Source of the DNA: Aldersonia kunmingensis
GTDB lineage: Bacteria > Actinomycetota > Actinomycetes > Mycobacteriales > Mycobacteriaceae
DNA: 32,883 nt
NCBI RefSeq assembly: GCF_001646865.1
Contig: NZ_LRRB01000010.1
Location: forward strand, 1 to 32,883
Reading direction: 5' to 3'
Below are positions 9,601-17,699 of this stretch, piece after piece (position 1 is the first letter of the stretch; each line of letters opens with the position of its first letter). The position numbers and the translations under genes were made by a program. The notes beneath the pieces are model-generated. The model saw only the letters and a list, made by a program, of their open reading frames with translations, was not told the origin of the DNA and made no database searches.

Positions 9601-11197
9601 CTCGACGCCCGGTGTGGGGCTGATCAGCCCGCCACCACACCACGACATCTACTCCATCGAGGACCTCGCGCAGCTCATCCACGACCTGAAGAACGCCAAC
9701 GACACGGCCAGGGTGCATGTGAAGCTCGTGGCCTCGGTCGGCGTCGGCACGGTTGCCGCGGGTGTCAGCAAGGCACATGCCGACGTGGTGCTGATTTCCG
9801 GCAACGACGGCGGGACCGGGGCCTCGCCGCTGACCTCGCTCAAGCACGCCGGTGCGCCGTGGGAGATCGGTCTCGCCGACGCGCAGCAGACGTTGGTGCT
9901 CAACGGACTTCGCGACCGCATCACGGTGCAGTGCGACGGCGGCCTGCGTACCGCGCGGGACGTGGTGGTGGCGGCGTTGCTCGGTGCCGAGGAATTTGGC
10001 TTCTCCACCGCGCCGCTGATTGTTGCCGGTTGCATCATGATGCGGGTCTGTCATCTGGACACCTGCCCCGTCGGGGTCGCGACGCAGAACCCCGATCTGC
10101 GGAAACGATTCAACGGCAAGCCCGAATTCGTCGAGGACTTCTTTCGGTTCATCGCCGAGGACGTGCGGCGCTATCTCGCGCGCCTCGGGTTCCGCAGCAT
10201 CGACGAGGCGGTGGGCCGCGCGGACGCGCTCGACACCGCAGCGGGTGTGGCGCGCTGGAAGTCCAAGGGGCTCGACCTCACGCCACTGTTCACCGTGCCG
10301 GAGCGACCGGTCAGTGGTGCGGTACAGCGGCTGCGCACCCGAAAGCAGGACCACGGCCTCGAATTCGCGCTGGATCAGACGCTGATTCAGCTGTGCGAGG
10401 GCGCGCTCGAGGATGCCCACCCGGTGCAGCTGGAGTTGCCCGTACGCAACGTCAACCGCACGGTCGGGACGCTGCTCGGCGCGGAGGTGACCCGGCGTTA
10501 CGGTGCCGCCGGGATACCCGACGACACCATCCGGCTCACCCTCACAGGGTCGGCCGGTCAGTCGCTCGGCGCGTTCCTGCCGCCCGGCATCACGATCGAT
10601 CTCATCGGAGATACCAACGACTATGTCGGCAAAGGTCTTTCGGGCGGGCGGGTGGTTGTCCGACCGCACCCCGACGCCCTGTTCATCCCCGAGGAAAACG
10701 TGGTCGCCGGGAATACGTTGCTCTACGGCGCGACCTCCGGTGAGGTGTTCCTGCGCGGACGCGCGGGAGAACGGTTCTGCGCGCGCAACTCCGGCGCCAC
10801 GGCCGTCGTCGAAGGTATCGGCGACCACGGCAGCGAATACATGACCGGCGGACGAGTCGTGATTCTCGGCGAGATCGGCCGCAACTTCGCGGCGGGTATG
10901 TCCGGCGGCATCGCCTACATCCTCGACCTGGACCCGACTCGGGTGAACCAGGCAATGGTGGAACTCGAGCCGTTGGATTCCGACGATTTGGCTTGGCTGC
11001 GAGGTGCTATCGCGAAGCACGCGCGGTGGACCGACTCCGCGGTCGGCCTTTCGGTACTCGCCGACTGGCCACGCCGGTCGGCGTTGTTCACCAAGGTCAT
11101 GCCGATCGACTACAAACGCGTTCTGCAGGCGACCCGCCTCGCGAAGTCCGAGGGCCGGGACGTGGACGCAGCGATCATGGAGGCGGCAAATGGCTGA
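6626..11197 (+). CDS. gltB: Glutamate synthase (GOGAT) large subunit
   Basis: A 1523-aa enzyme that makes two glutamates from glutamine and 2-oxoglutarate. Domains in order: class II glutamine amidotransferase (residues ~22-430), central linker domain (~470-770), FMN/2-oxoglutarate synthase barrel (~800-1200), and GXGXG beta-helix (~1260-1460). The nucleophile is Cys22 in ADSCGVAM, exposed after removal of a 21-residue propeptide. The 3Fe-4S cluster cysteines are Cys1136, Cys1142 and Cys1147 ([12 protein letters not shown]). GTG 6626 is chosen because GGTGGAGG lies just upstream and the propeptide length fits. It overlaps gltD by 8 nt. In M. tuberculosis gltBD lie elsewhere (Rv3859c-Rv3858c), so their insertion between the lgt and pyk regions is a lineage-specific arrangement. 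Confidence 0.98.
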   Translation: MLYSQLPAAQGLYDPQNEADSCGVAMIADISGRRSHAIVSDGLLALENLDHRGAAGAEPNSGDGAGILLQLPTALLEDVVRFTLPPPVPGTGNAYAAGNAFLPADPDERASVVARIEAIAVEEGLQVLGWREVPVDADGADIGRTARACMPHISQLFVAAPESGGVRPAGLELDRRVFPLRKRAERLDDGTETGVYFPSLSSRTIVYKGMLTTTQLPLYFPDLRDARCTSAIAIVHSRFSTNTFPSWPLAHPFRFVAHNGEINTVRGNRNRMRAREALLASDLIPGDLRRLYPICSPEASDSASFDEVLELLHLGGRSLPHVVMMMIPEAWEKNRAMDPAQRAFYKFHAALMEPWDGPACVTFSDGTLVGAVLDRNGLRPGRWWKTIDGKVILASEAGVLAVPPGQIAAKGRLQPGKMFLVDTAAGRIVPDREIKRTLAEARPYEEWLHAGQLRLDTLPDRQRVTHNHASVLRRQRAFGYTEEDLRILLGPMAASGGEPLGSMGTDTPIAALSQRSRLLYDYFIELFAQVTNPPLDAIREEIVTSLSRIMGPEQNLLAPTPASCRQIVLPWPVLDNDELDKIIHINDDGDHPGLSAAVLRGLYDAERGEAGLADALESLRRKASEALAAGHHTLIISDRDSDHTMAPIPSLLAVSAVHHHLVRTKERTKVGLVVESGDAREVHHIALLLGFGAAAVNPYLAMESIEDLITQGELTGVEPSVGIRNYLTALGKGVLKVMSKMGISTVASYTAAQAFEAVGLDRDLVAEYFTGTVSQIGGVGLDVLAEEVRQRHRQAHPDNPTAKVHQGLEVGGEYQYRRDGELHLFTPETVFLLQHATRTGRAEVFESYSEKVDELSAQGGTLRGLFSFRDGEREPVPLDEVEPWESIVTRFNTGAMSYGSISAEAHETMARAMNKLGGRSNSGEGGEDTERLYDPARRSAVKQVASGRFGVTSDYLVNASDIQIKMAQGAKPGEGGQLPAFKVYPTVAKTRHSTPGVGLISPPPHHDIYSIEDLAQLIHDLKNANDTARVHVKLVASVGVGTVAAGVSKAHADVVLISGNDGGTGASPLTSLKHAGAPWEIGLADAQQTLVLNGLRDRITVQCDGGLRTARDVVVAALLGAEEFGFSTAPLIVAGCIMMRVCHLDTCPVGVATQNPDLRKRFNGKPEFVEDFFRFIAEDVRRYLARLGFRSIDEAVGRADALDTAAGVARWKSKGLDLTPLFTVPERPVSGAVQRLRTRKQDHGLEFALDQTLIQLCEGALEDAHPVQLELPVRNVNRTVGTLLGAEVTRRYGAAGIPDDTIRLTLTGSAGQSLGAFLPPGITIDLIGDTNDYVGKGLSGGRVVVRPHPDALFIPEENVVAGNTLLYGATSGEVFLRGRAGERFCARNSGATAVVEGIGDHGSEYMTGGRVVILGEIGRNFAAGMSGGIAYILDLDPTRVNQAMVELEPLDSDDLAWLRGAIAKHARWTDSAVGLSVLADWPRRSALFTKVMPIDYKRVLQATRLAKSEGRDVDAAIMEAANG

Positions 11198-12701
11198 GCC
11201 ACAGGGGTTTTTGCGGGTCCAGAAGCGCGAAGCGCCCAAGCGGCCGGTCTCCGAACGCATCCGGGATTGGAACGAGATCTACCTGCCGATCTCGCCGGTG
11301 CAACGCAACGCGGAGGTGTCGACCCAGGCCCGCCGCTGTATGGACTGCGGAATTCCGTTCTGCCACAGCGGCTCCTCGGGCTGTCCGCTGGGCAACCTGA
11401 TCCCGGAGTGGAACGACCTGGTCCGGCGAGGCCGCTGGGACGAGGCTATCGAGCGCCTGCACACGACCAACAACTTCCCCGAATTCACCGGACGCGTATG
11501 CCCGGCGCCGTGCGAGGCGGCCTGTGTGCTGTCCATCGCGGAGAACGACAGCGGGGGCAGTGTCACGATCAAGCGGATCGAGCAGACGATCGCCGACGCG
11601 GCATGGGAGAACGGCACCATCGTGCCGCACATGCCGACCATCGCCACCGGCAAGCGCATTGCGGTGGTCGGCTCGGGACCGGCAGGCCTCGCGGCCGCGC
11701 AGCAGCTCACCCGCGCCGGGCACGACGTCACGGTGTACGAGCGCGACGATCGACTCGGCGGGCTGCTTCGCTATGGCATTCCCGCGTTCAAAATGGACAA
11801 GTCGGTGCTCAATCAACGCCTGAACCAGATGCGTTCGGAAGGCACGCATTTCGTGGTCGACTGCGAGGTCGGCGTCGACATCACCGTGGCCGCACTGCGG
11901 GAGCAGTTCGATGCGGTCGTGCTGGCGATTGGCGCGCTCGAGGCACGCGATCAGACCGATATCGAGGGCCGCGAACTCGACGGGGTGCACCTGGCCATGG
12001 AGCATCTCGTCCCGGCGAACAAGGAGAGCGAGGGGGATGGGCCGACATCGCTGTCCGCGCACGGCAAGCATGTCGTGATCATCGGTGGTGGCGATACCGG
12101 CGCGGACTGCCTCGGCACCGCGCATCGCCAGGGTGCGGCGTCGGTGACGCAGCTCGACTACAACCCCGAACCGCCGACCGAGCGGGACGACACCATCTCC
12201 CCGTGGCCGTCCTGGCCTCTGCTGCTGCGTACGTCGCCCGCGCACGCCGAGGGCGGCCTCGTGCGGTACCAGGTGGCCGTGCGTCGATTCCTCGGCGACG
12301 AACAAGGCCGGGTGCGCGCGATGGTCCTTGCGGAAGTCGAGGTGCACCGGGATGCCGAGGGCAGGCGAAGCGTCGTGCCGATCGGCGAGGAGGTGGAGTT
12401 GCCCTGCGAACTGGCCCTTTTCGCGATCGGGTTCGAGGGAGTCCAGCCCGGGCAGTTGCTCGACGATCTGAGTCTCGAGCGCACCCGACGAGGTGTGCTC
12501 GAGTGCGGGCCGGATTGGCAGACGGAGGCGCCGGGCGTATTCGTGTGTGGTGACGCACACCGTGGCGCATCGCTCGTTGTCTGGGCGATCGCCGAGGGAC
12601 GATCGTGCGCGCAAGCGGTAGACGAATTCCTGATGGGACAGTCCGAATTGCCCGCTCCGGTGCATCCGGCGGCGATTCCGATGGCCGTGGCCAGGCGGTA
12701 A
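11190..12701 (+). CDS. gltD: Glutamate synthase small subunit (NADPH-dependent)
   Basis: A 503-aa flavoprotein that takes electrons from NADPH through FAD and 4Fe-4S clusters and passes them to GltB. The N-terminal Fe-S region has two Cys clusters: [19 protein letters not shown] (about residues 49-67) and [10 protein letters not shown]. The FAD dinucleotide fold is [13 protein letters not shown] followed by [12 protein letters not shown]; the NADPH fold is [16 protein letters not shown] second FAD contact is [18 protein letters not shown] near the end. ATG 11190 is chosen ([16 protein letters not shown]), which overlaps the gltB stop by 8 nt; the frame upstream of it lies inside gltB. Confidence 0.97.
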   Translation: MAEPQGFLRVQKREAPKRPVSERIRDWNEIYLPISPVQRNAEVSTQARRCMDCGIPFCHSGSSGCPLGNLIPEWNDLVRRGRWDEAIERLHTTNNFPEFTGRVCPAPCEAACVLSIAENDSGGSVTIKRIEQTIADAAWENGTIVPHMPTIATGKRIAVVGSGPAGLAAAQQLTRAGHDVTVYERDDRLGGLLRYGIPAFKMDKSVLNQRLNQMRSEGTHFVVDCEVGVDITVAALREQFDAVVLAIGALEARDQTDIEGRELDGVHLAMEHLVPANKESEGDGPTSLSAHGKHVVIIGGGDTGADCLGTAHRQGAASVTQLDYNPEPPTERDDTISPWPSWPLLLRTSPAHAEGGLVRYQVAVRRFLGDEQGRVRAMVLAEVEVHRDAEGRRSVVPIGEEVELPCELALFAIGFEGVQPGQLLDDLSLERTRRGVLECGPDWQTEAPGVFVCGDAHRGASLVVWAIAEGRSCAQAVDEFLMGQSELPAPVHPAAIPMAVARR

Positions 12702-12741
12702 CCGTCACATCGACCGCGTGGAGAAGGTCCTGGCGACCCAC

Positions 12742-12747
12742 TAGGCT
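12742..12747 (+). promoter_or_regulatory. -10 box of leaderless pyk promoter
   Basis: TAGGCT is followed by six bases and then the GTG start codon at 12754, so transcription would begin at or next to the start codon. No ribosome-binding site is visible, consistent with a leaderless mRNA. Confidence 0.65.
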
Positions 12748-12753
12748 CGACAC

Positions 12754-14172
12754 GTGACTCGACGGACCAAGATTGTTTGCACTCTAGGACCTGCGACGGC
12801 GACCTCGGAAGGAATTCGGCAACTCGTCGAGAGCGGCATGGATGTCGCGCGGCTGAACTTCAGTCACGGTGACCACGCCGATCACAAGGCCAACTACGAC
12901 CGCGTCCGTGCCGCCTCGGACGAGACGGGGCACGCCGTCGGCATCCTCGCCGACCTGCAGGGACCGAAGATCCGCCTCGGCCGGTTCGTCGAGGGCGCGA
13001 CTACCTGGGCCAATGGGGAAGAAGTCCGGATCACGGTCGACGAGTGCGATGGCAGCCACGAACGGGTCTCCACCACCTACAAGGAACTCGCCACCGACGC
13101 CAAGGCGGGGGACCGGCTGCTCGTCGACGACGGCAAGGTCGGCCTCACCGTCGAGCGCATCGAGGGCAACGACGTGGTCTGCCGCGTCACCGAGGGCGGC
13201 CCTGTCAGCAACAACAAGGGCCTGTCCATGCCCGGTATGAACATCTCCGTCCCGGCGCTCTCGGAGAAGGACATCGAGGACCTCGACTTCGCCCTGCGGC
13301 TCGGTGTCGATTTCATTGCCCTGTCGTTCGTCCGGTCACCGGCCGATGTCGAGCTCGTACACGAGGTGATGGACCGCGTGGGCCGGCGCGTCCCGGTCAT
13401 CGGCAAGCTGGAGAAGCCCGAGGCCATCGACAATCTCGAGGCCGTTGTGCTGGCCTTCGATGCGGTGATGGTGGCGCGCGGTGACCTCGGCGTCGAGCTT
13501 CCGCTCGAGCAGGTGCCGTTGGTGCAGAAGCGAGCGATCCAGATGGCCCGCGAGAACGCCAAGCCGGTCATCGTCGCGACTCAGATGCTCGAGTCGATGA
13601 TCGAGAATTCGCGCCCCACTCGCGCGGAGGCGTCCGACGTCGCGAATGCGGTGCTCGACGGCGCCGACGCGGTGATGCTGTCCGGCGAGACATCGGTGGG
13701 CAAGTATCCGATTGAGACCGTGCGGACCATGGCCCGGATCGTGCAGGCCGTGGAGACCGAGTCGACGCGCGTTCCGCCGTTGACGCACGTCCCGCGCACC
13801 AAGCGCGGCGTCATTTCCTATGCAGCGCGAGACATCGGCGAGCGGCTCAATGCGAAGGCCCTTGTCGCGTTCACCCAGTCGGGCGATACGTTGCGCCGCC
13901 TCGCACGGCTGCACACGCCGCTGCCGCTGCTCGCGTTCACCCCGTTGCCGGAGGTCCGCAGCCAGCTCGCGCTGACCTGGGGAACCGAGACGTTCCTCGT
14001 CACCCGCGTAGCGACGACCGACGAGATGATCGGCCAGGTCGATACCGCGATGCTGGCGATGAAGCGCTACAAGAAGGGCGATCTGGTCATCATCGTGGCC
14101 GGCTCCCCGCCCGGCACGGTCGGTTCGACGAACCTGATTCACGTGCACCGTCTCGGGGAAGAGGATCACTAG
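12754..14172 (+). CDS. pyk: Pyruvate kinase
   Basis: A 472-aa glycolytic enzyme converting phosphoenolpyruvate and ADP to pyruvate and ATP. The N-terminus TRRTKIVCTLGPAT and DVARLNFSHG are typical, as is the K+/Mg site GKLEKPEAIDNLEAV, MVARGDLGVELPLEQV, TQMLESMI, and DAVMLSGETSVGKYP. The C-terminal allosteric domain begins near residue 350 (RDIGERLNAKALVAFTQSG). GTG 12754 is chosen because the protein begins as in homologues and a -10 box sits 6 nt before it. The stop TAG shares its last base with the GTG of the thioesterase, so the two genes are coupled. Confidence 0.97.
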   Translation: MTRRTKIVCTLGPATATSEGIRQLVESGMDVARLNFSHGDHADHKANYDRVRAASDETGHAVGILADLQGPKIRLGRFVEGATTWANGEEVRITVDECDGSHERVSTTYKELATDAKAGDRLLVDDGKVGLTVERIEGNDVVCRVTEGGPVSNNKGLSMPGMNISVPALSEKDIEDLDFALRLGVDFIALSFVRSPADVELVHEVMDRVGRRVPVIGKLEKPEAIDNLEAVVLAFDAVMVARGDLGVELPLEQVPLVQKRAIQMARENAKPVIVATQMLESMIENSRPTRAEASDVANAVLDGADAVMLSGETSVGKYPIETVRTMARIVQAVETESTRVPPLTHVPRTKRGVISYAARDIGERLNAKALVAFTQSGDTLRRLARLHTPLPLLAFTPLPEVRSQLALTWGTETFLVTRVATTDEMIGQVDTAMLAMKRYKKGDLVIIVAGSPPGTVGSTNLIHVHRLGEEDH

Positions 14173-15071
14173 TGGCACAGACGCGAGACGGCGGCATCGG
14201 CGTGCCGCCGAGCCCCGACCTGGAAACGCTGCTGGGGCTGCTCGATCTCGAACAGACCGACGAGAACGTGTACGTCGGTCAGCATCCCAAGCAGGTCGCC
14301 AGCCGGACGTTCGGCGGGCAGTTGGTGTCGCAGGCCATGATGGCCGCGGGCCGCACGGTCGGTGCCGGCCGGCCGGTGCACGCGATCAACGCCCACTTCA
14401 TCCGTGGCGGCGACGTCAAGGCGCCGATTGAGTACCGGGTGACGCGTCAGCGTGACGGCCGCGCATTCGCCAACCGGCTCGTGACCGCCTACCAGGACGG
14501 GCACGAGCTGTTCATGATGCTTGCGGCGTTCCAGGACTTCACCAAGGGACTCGAGCACGCCGTCGAGGTGCCCGACGTGCCGTACCCCGATGCGCTACCG
14601 CCGCTCGGCGATCATTTCGTCGGTTACGAGGAACGTCTGCAGACCTTCGTTAATGCGCTCAAGCCGATCGATATCCGGTACGCCAACGATCCGGCCTGGA
14701 TCATGAAGGGCACGGGTGAGCGGCTCAATCACAACCGGGTCTGGATGCGGGCGGACGGCGATTTACCCGACGATCCGCTGATTCACGTTGCGGCGATGGG
14801 CTATTCGTCCGACACCACCGTGCTCGATTCGATCATCACCACGCACGGGCTGTCGTGGGGCCACGACCGCATCGTGGCGGCCACGGTGAACCATTCGATG
14901 TGGTTCCACCGCCCGTTCCGGTTCGACGAGTGGGCGCTGTACGCGACGGAGTCGCCGGTTGCGGCCGGCTCGCGCGGTCTCGCCACCGGGCGATATTTCT
15001 CCATCGAGGGTGAATTGCTGGCAACCGTCGTCCAGGAAGGCCTGATCAGGCACTTCCCGCGCAAGAACTGA
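14172..15071 (+). CDS. tesB: Acyl-CoA thioesterase II
   Basis: A 299-aa double-hotdog enzyme that hydrolyses acyl-CoA to free fatty acid and CoA. The catalytic triad of E. coli TesB (Asp204, Thr228, Gln278) corresponds exactly, with a constant +10 offset, to Asp214 (GYSSDTTVLDS), Thr238 (ATVNHSMWFHRPF) and Gln288 (TVVQEGLIR). The N-terminal hotdog has SRTFGGQLVSQAMMAA and VHAINAHFIRGGD. GTG 14172 overlaps the pyk stop by one base, and no separate promoter is seen. In M. tuberculosis pykA is also followed by tesB1, so the pairing is conserved. A 9-bp stem follows at 15091. Confidence 0.96.
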   Translation: MAQTRDGGIGVPPSPDLETLLGLLDLEQTDENVYVGQHPKQVASRTFGGQLVSQAMMAAGRTVGAGRPVHAINAHFIRGGDVKAPIEYRVTRQRDGRAFANRLVTAYQDGHELFMMLAAFQDFTKGLEHAVEVPDVPYPDALPPLGDHFVGYEERLQTFVNALKPIDIRYANDPAWIMKGTGERLNHNRVWMRADGDLPDDPLIHVAAMGYSSDTTVLDSIITTHGLSWGHDRIVAATVNHSMWFHRPFRFDEWALYATESPVAAGSRGLATGRYFSIEGELLATVVQEGLIRHFPRKN

Positions 15072-15090
15072 CGCGCCGCACTACCACCGC

Positions 15091-15113
15091 ACGCGCCGAG
15101 TCGTTCGGCGCGT
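15091..15113 (+). terminator. Hairpin terminator after tesB
   Basis: A perfect 9-bp stem, ACGCGCCGA / TCGGCGCGT, with a 5-nt loop lies 20 bp after the tesB stop. It is followed by TTAAGCTT rather than a clear U-run, as is common for actinobacterial terminators. Confidence 0.6.
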
Positions 15114-15165
15114 TAAGCTTCGCCAACTTCGCTCGGGCTTTGCCGCGCAACCGTGAAGGAGCCGC

Positions 15166-17010
15166 ATGGAAACCAGTGTCGACTGGGGCAACGAGGTCGT
15201 GCACTCGCTGTGGTGGATCGTCCAGGTCTCCGCCGTGACGATCGTGGTCTTCTTCCTGATCTGTGCGCTCTTGGTGCGATTCACCAACTGGGGCCGTCAG
15301 TTCTGGCGGATCAGCTCCGGCTTCTTCCTCGGGCGTGACTCGTGGAAGACCTATGGCTTTGTCGTCATCATCCTGATCTTCACCGTGTTCGCGGTCCGGA
15401 TGAGCGTGCTGTTCTCCTACCAGGGCAACGACATGTTCACGGCGCTGCAATACGCGGCGCAGGCATTGCAGTCCGGCGACGGCGGTGCGCTCGACGCGGC
15501 GAAGTCCGCGTTCTGGAGCGCGGTGCGAATCTTCGCAATCCTGGCTGTAATTCACGTGATTCGGGCGCTGCTCGATTACTACATCGAGCAGGCGTTCGTC
15601 ATCCGCTGGCGAGTGTGGCTGACCGAGCACATCACCGGTGACTACCTCCGCGGGCGGGCGTACTACCGGGGACGGTTCATCGACCGCTCGATCGACAACC
15701 CGGACCAGCGAATCCAGCAGGACATCACCGATTACACGCAACTCTCGGTGACGCTGTCGACCGGTGCGGTCAGCGCGGTCGTGTCCATTTGGTCGTTCAC
15801 CAAGATCCTGTGGGACCTGTCGGGTCCGCTGACGATCCTCGGCGTCGAGGTTCCGCGCGCGATGATGTTCCTCGTTCTTACCTACGTGCTTGTCACCACC
15901 GTCATCGCGTTCTGGATCGGGCGTCCGCTGATCCGGTTGAACTTCCTCAACGAGCGGTTCAACGCCAACTTCCGCTACGCACTTGTGCGGCTGCGCGACA
16001 GCGCGGAGAACGTCGCGTTCTACCGCGGTGAGAACGTCGAGAAGTTCGGCCTGTTCTCCCGCTTCGCCCAGGTGATCCGCAACTACTGGAACATCGTTTT
16101 CCGGTCGCTCAAGTTCCAGGGCTGGAACCTGGCGGTGAACCAGACCGCGGAACTGTTCCCACTGGTCATCCAGGCGCCGCGGTTCTTCTCCGGTGACATC
16201 ACCCTCGGTGACGTCACGCAGACCTCGACCGCGTTCCGGGCCGTGCACGATTCGCTGTCATTCTTCCGCGAGTCCTACGACGACTTCGCCGGCTACCGCG
16301 CCTCGCTGATCCGTCTGAATGGACTGATGGAGGCCAGCGAGCAGTCGCGTGAGCTCCCGAAGATCACGCGGTCGAATCTGGACAACGCACTCGAACTCGA
16401 CAGCATCGACGTCCGCAAGCCGGACGGCGAGGTGCTCATCGACGATCTGAACCTGCGCCTCGTGCCGGGTGACGCGCTCGTGGTGAAGGGCGCCTCGGGC
16501 AGCGGCAAGACGACTCTGCTGCGGACGCTCGCGGAGATGTGGCCGTTCGGCTCGGGTGAGATCCGCCGCCCGGATGGGACCGAGACGCTGTTCCTGTCCC
16601 AGATTCCCTACATCCCGCTCGGGGATCTGCGCACCGCCGTCGCGTACCCGGCCAAGCCGGAGGATGTCGACGACAACGTGCTGCGCGAGACGCTGCAGAA
16701 GGTGAACCTCGGTCACCTGCAGGACAGGCTCGACGAGGAGCAGGACTGGGCAAAGATCCTGTCTCCGGGTGAGCAGCAGCGAGTCGCGTTCGCGCGGATC
16801 CTGTTGATCAAGCCGAAACTGGTGTTCCTGGACGAGGCCACGTCCGCGGTCGACGAGGGGCTCGAGTACACGCTGTACGCATTGGTTCGTTCAGAGGCGC
16901 CGGACACGATGCTGGTCAGCGTCGCGCACCGCAGCACCGTCGATCAGCACCACACCCAACGGCTCGACCTCGAGGGTGACGGCACCTGGGAGCTCACGCC
17001 GGTCAGCTGA
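15166..17010 (+). CDS. BacA/SbmA-like ABC transporter, membrane domain fused to ATPase (Rv1819c-type)
   Basis: A 614-aa protein with an N-terminal SbmA/BacA-type membrane domain (ABC_membrane_2, about residues 1-340, six hydrophobic helices) and a C-terminal nucleotide-binding domain. ATPase motifs: Walker A GASGSGKTTLL with Lys448, signature LSPGEQQRVAFARIL, Walker B LVFLDEATSAVDEG, and switch His in SVAHRSTVDQ. The M. tuberculosis relative Rv1819c imports cobalamin, bleomycin and other hydrophilic solutes; the same substrates are an inference here. The start has GAAGGAG at 15155-15161 before ATG 15166. No partner genes are adjacent; the gene stands alone between a terminator and the molybdate-region repeats. 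Confidence 0.88.
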   Translation: METSVDWGNEVVHSLWWIVQVSAVTIVVFFLICALLVRFTNWGRQFWRISSGFFLGRDSWKTYGFVVIILIFTVFAVRMSVLFSYQGNDMFTALQYAAQALQSGDGGALDAAKSAFWSAVRIFAILAVIHVIRALLDYYIEQAFVIRWRVWLTEHITGDYLRGRAYYRGRFIDRSIDNPDQRIQQDITDYTQLSVTLSTGAVSAVVSIWSFTKILWDLSGPLTILGVEVPRAMMFLVLTYVLVTTVIAFWIGRPLIRLNFLNERFNANFRYALVRLRDSAENVAFYRGENVEKFGLFSRFAQVIRNYWNIVFRSLKFQGWNLAVNQTAELFPLVIQAPRFFSGDITLGDVTQTSTAFRAVHDSLSFFRESYDDFAGYRASLIRLNGLMEASEQSRELPKITRSNLDNALELDSIDVRKPDGEVLIDDLNLRLVPGDALVVKGASGSGKTTLLRTLAEMWPFGSGEIRRPDGTETLFLSQIPYIPLGDLRTAVAYPAKPEDVDDNVLRETLQKVNLGHLQDRLDEEQDWAKILSPGEQQRVAFARILLIKPKLVFLDEATSAVDEGLEYTLYALVRSEAPDTMLVSVAHRSTVDQHHTQRLDLEGDGTWELTPVS

Positions 17011-17023
17011 CGCTCGGTGCGGG

Positions 17024-17071
17024 GTGAATGGAAGCATTCGTCCCGTCTAACGCAACGAATCTTCCATTCGC
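17024..17071 (+). repeat. 48-nt structured repeat, copy 1
   Basis: Starts GTGAATGGAA and ends TTCCATTCGC. It is 34/48 identical to copy 2 at 17101. The ends pair as a 10-bp stem (one G.U). Alternatively bases 1-7 pair with bases 12-18 around a GAAG loop (two G.U). Both folds use the same left arm, so they exclude each other. Confidence 0.7.
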
Positions 17072-17100
17072 TCGTGAACTGCACGTTTCGCATCCGCGGA

Positions 17101-17148
17101 GTGAACGGAATCGTTCACTCCGTTCAACGCAACATTTGTTCCGTTCAC
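17101..17148 (+). repeat. 48-nt structured repeat, copy 2
   Basis: Starts GTGAACGGAA and ends TTCCGTTCAC, a perfect 10-bp dyad. The left arm can also form a perfect 7-bp hairpin with the adjacent CGTTCAC (17112-17118) around a GAAT loop. The core AACGCAAC (17126-17133) is identical in copy 1 (17049-17056). A weaker related element, GTGAA 17074-17078 with TTCGC 17087-17091, lies between the copies. The copies lie in the 198 bp between the ABC transporter and the 67-aa gene; they may belong to the 5' leader of the latter. Confidence 0.7.
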
Positions 17149-17208
17149 GATCGGGTATCGATGTCGATTTCGACGGACAGCCGTACGCGGCGAGCGTAGA
17201 AACGAGGC

Positions 17209-17412
17209 ATGCAGGATCCCAAGGTGCTCGACACCCCAGAGTTGGAGCCGGCGTTGGCGAATCTCCGCAAGGCGCGTGATGCGTCAGCGGACGAAGGTGC
17301 GGACGACCGCGATGTCGCGGATCTCGACCGTGCCATTGCCGCGTTCGAGATCGAGATCCGGAGGCGACACCAGGAACGTGGGAGTGCCGACGTGAGCACA
17401 GTGATGACCTGA
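17209..17412 (+). CDS. Small hypothetical protein coupled to molbindin
   Basis: A 67-aa acidic/charged protein I do not recognise. Residues ~10-58 look helical (ELEPALANLRKARDA, then DVADLDRAIAAFEIEIRRR) and could form a short coiled coil or helical hairpin. There is no signal peptide, Cys pair or membrane segment. ATG 17209 has only a weak GAGG 2 bp upstream; a TAGAAA at 17197-17202 might be a leaderless -10 but lacks the usual final T. Its TGA overlaps the ATG of the molbindin gene by 1 nt (TGATG), so the two are coupled. Placement suggests a role in molybdate or cofactor handling, but that is inference only. Confidence 0.6.
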   Translation: MQDPKVLDTPELEPALANLRKARDASADEGADDRDVADLDRAIAAFEIEIRRRHQERGSADVSTVMT

Positions 17413-17624
17413 TGCGCCTTTCCACGCGAAACCAGCTCGAGGGCGTTATCGAGGCTGTCGATGTAGGGGCAGTCATGGCCACCGTCAAGGTGCGTCTGAA
17501 CGGCAGCGACCAGGTCATTACGGCATCGATCACCAAGGAAGCGGTCGACGAACTCGGCCTTGCCCCGGGAAAGCCGGCGACGACATTCGTGAAATCCACC
17601 GAGGTGACGATCGGCGTCGAATAG
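17412..17624 (+). CDS. mop: Molbindin (single Mop/TOBE-domain molybdate-binding protein)
   Basis: A 70-aa protein consisting of one Mop domain: LSTRNQLEGVIEAVDVGAVM, a central strand region, then ITASITKEAVDELGLAPGK and ending FVKSTEVTIGVE. The RNQLEG start, the ITKEAVDELGL helix and the KSTEV strand are the typical landmarks. Molbindins assemble into hexamers that hold molybdate or tungstate oxyanions in the cytosol, acting as a store or buffer. The gene is coupled to the upstream 67-aa gene and lies 75 bp before the HTH-Mop/modABC operon. Family membership is clear; binding preference cannot be read from sequence. Confidence 0.9.
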   Translation: MRLSTRNQLEGVIEAVDVGAVMATVKVRLNGSDQVITASITKEAVDELGLAPGKPATTFVKSTEVTIGVE

Positions 17625-17649
17625 AGCCCGTCGCCCGAGTTCGCAACTG

Positions 17650-17674
17650 CGGATAATCCGGCACTCTGGTGCCG
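17650..17674 (+). promoter_or_regulatory. Two dyads over the HTH-Mop promoter (possible operator)
   Basis: CGGAT-A-ATCCG (17650-17660) abuts CGGCAC-TCTG-GTGCCG (17659-17674). The second covers the expected -35 position of the TAGAGT -10 box at 17687. They could be regulator-binding sites for the gene they precede, or the second could act as a terminator hairpin for mop. Confidence 0.5.
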
Positions 17675-17686
17675 TAAGTGCTGCGC

Positions 17687-17692
17687 TAGAGT
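17687..17692 (+). promoter_or_regulatory. -10 box of leaderless HTH-Mop/modABC promoter
   Basis: TAGAGT followed by seven bases and ATG 17700; no ribosome-binding site. This spacing fits transcription starting at the start codon. Confidence 0.6.
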
Positions 17693-17699
17693 GCTCTCC

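Noticed and set aside
7580-11260. Very long open frame antisense to gltB (about 1200 codons)
   Set aside because: It mirrors the gltB reading frame in GC-rich DNA; its translation is Arg/Gly/His-rich with no domain, while gltB has every GOGAT motif.
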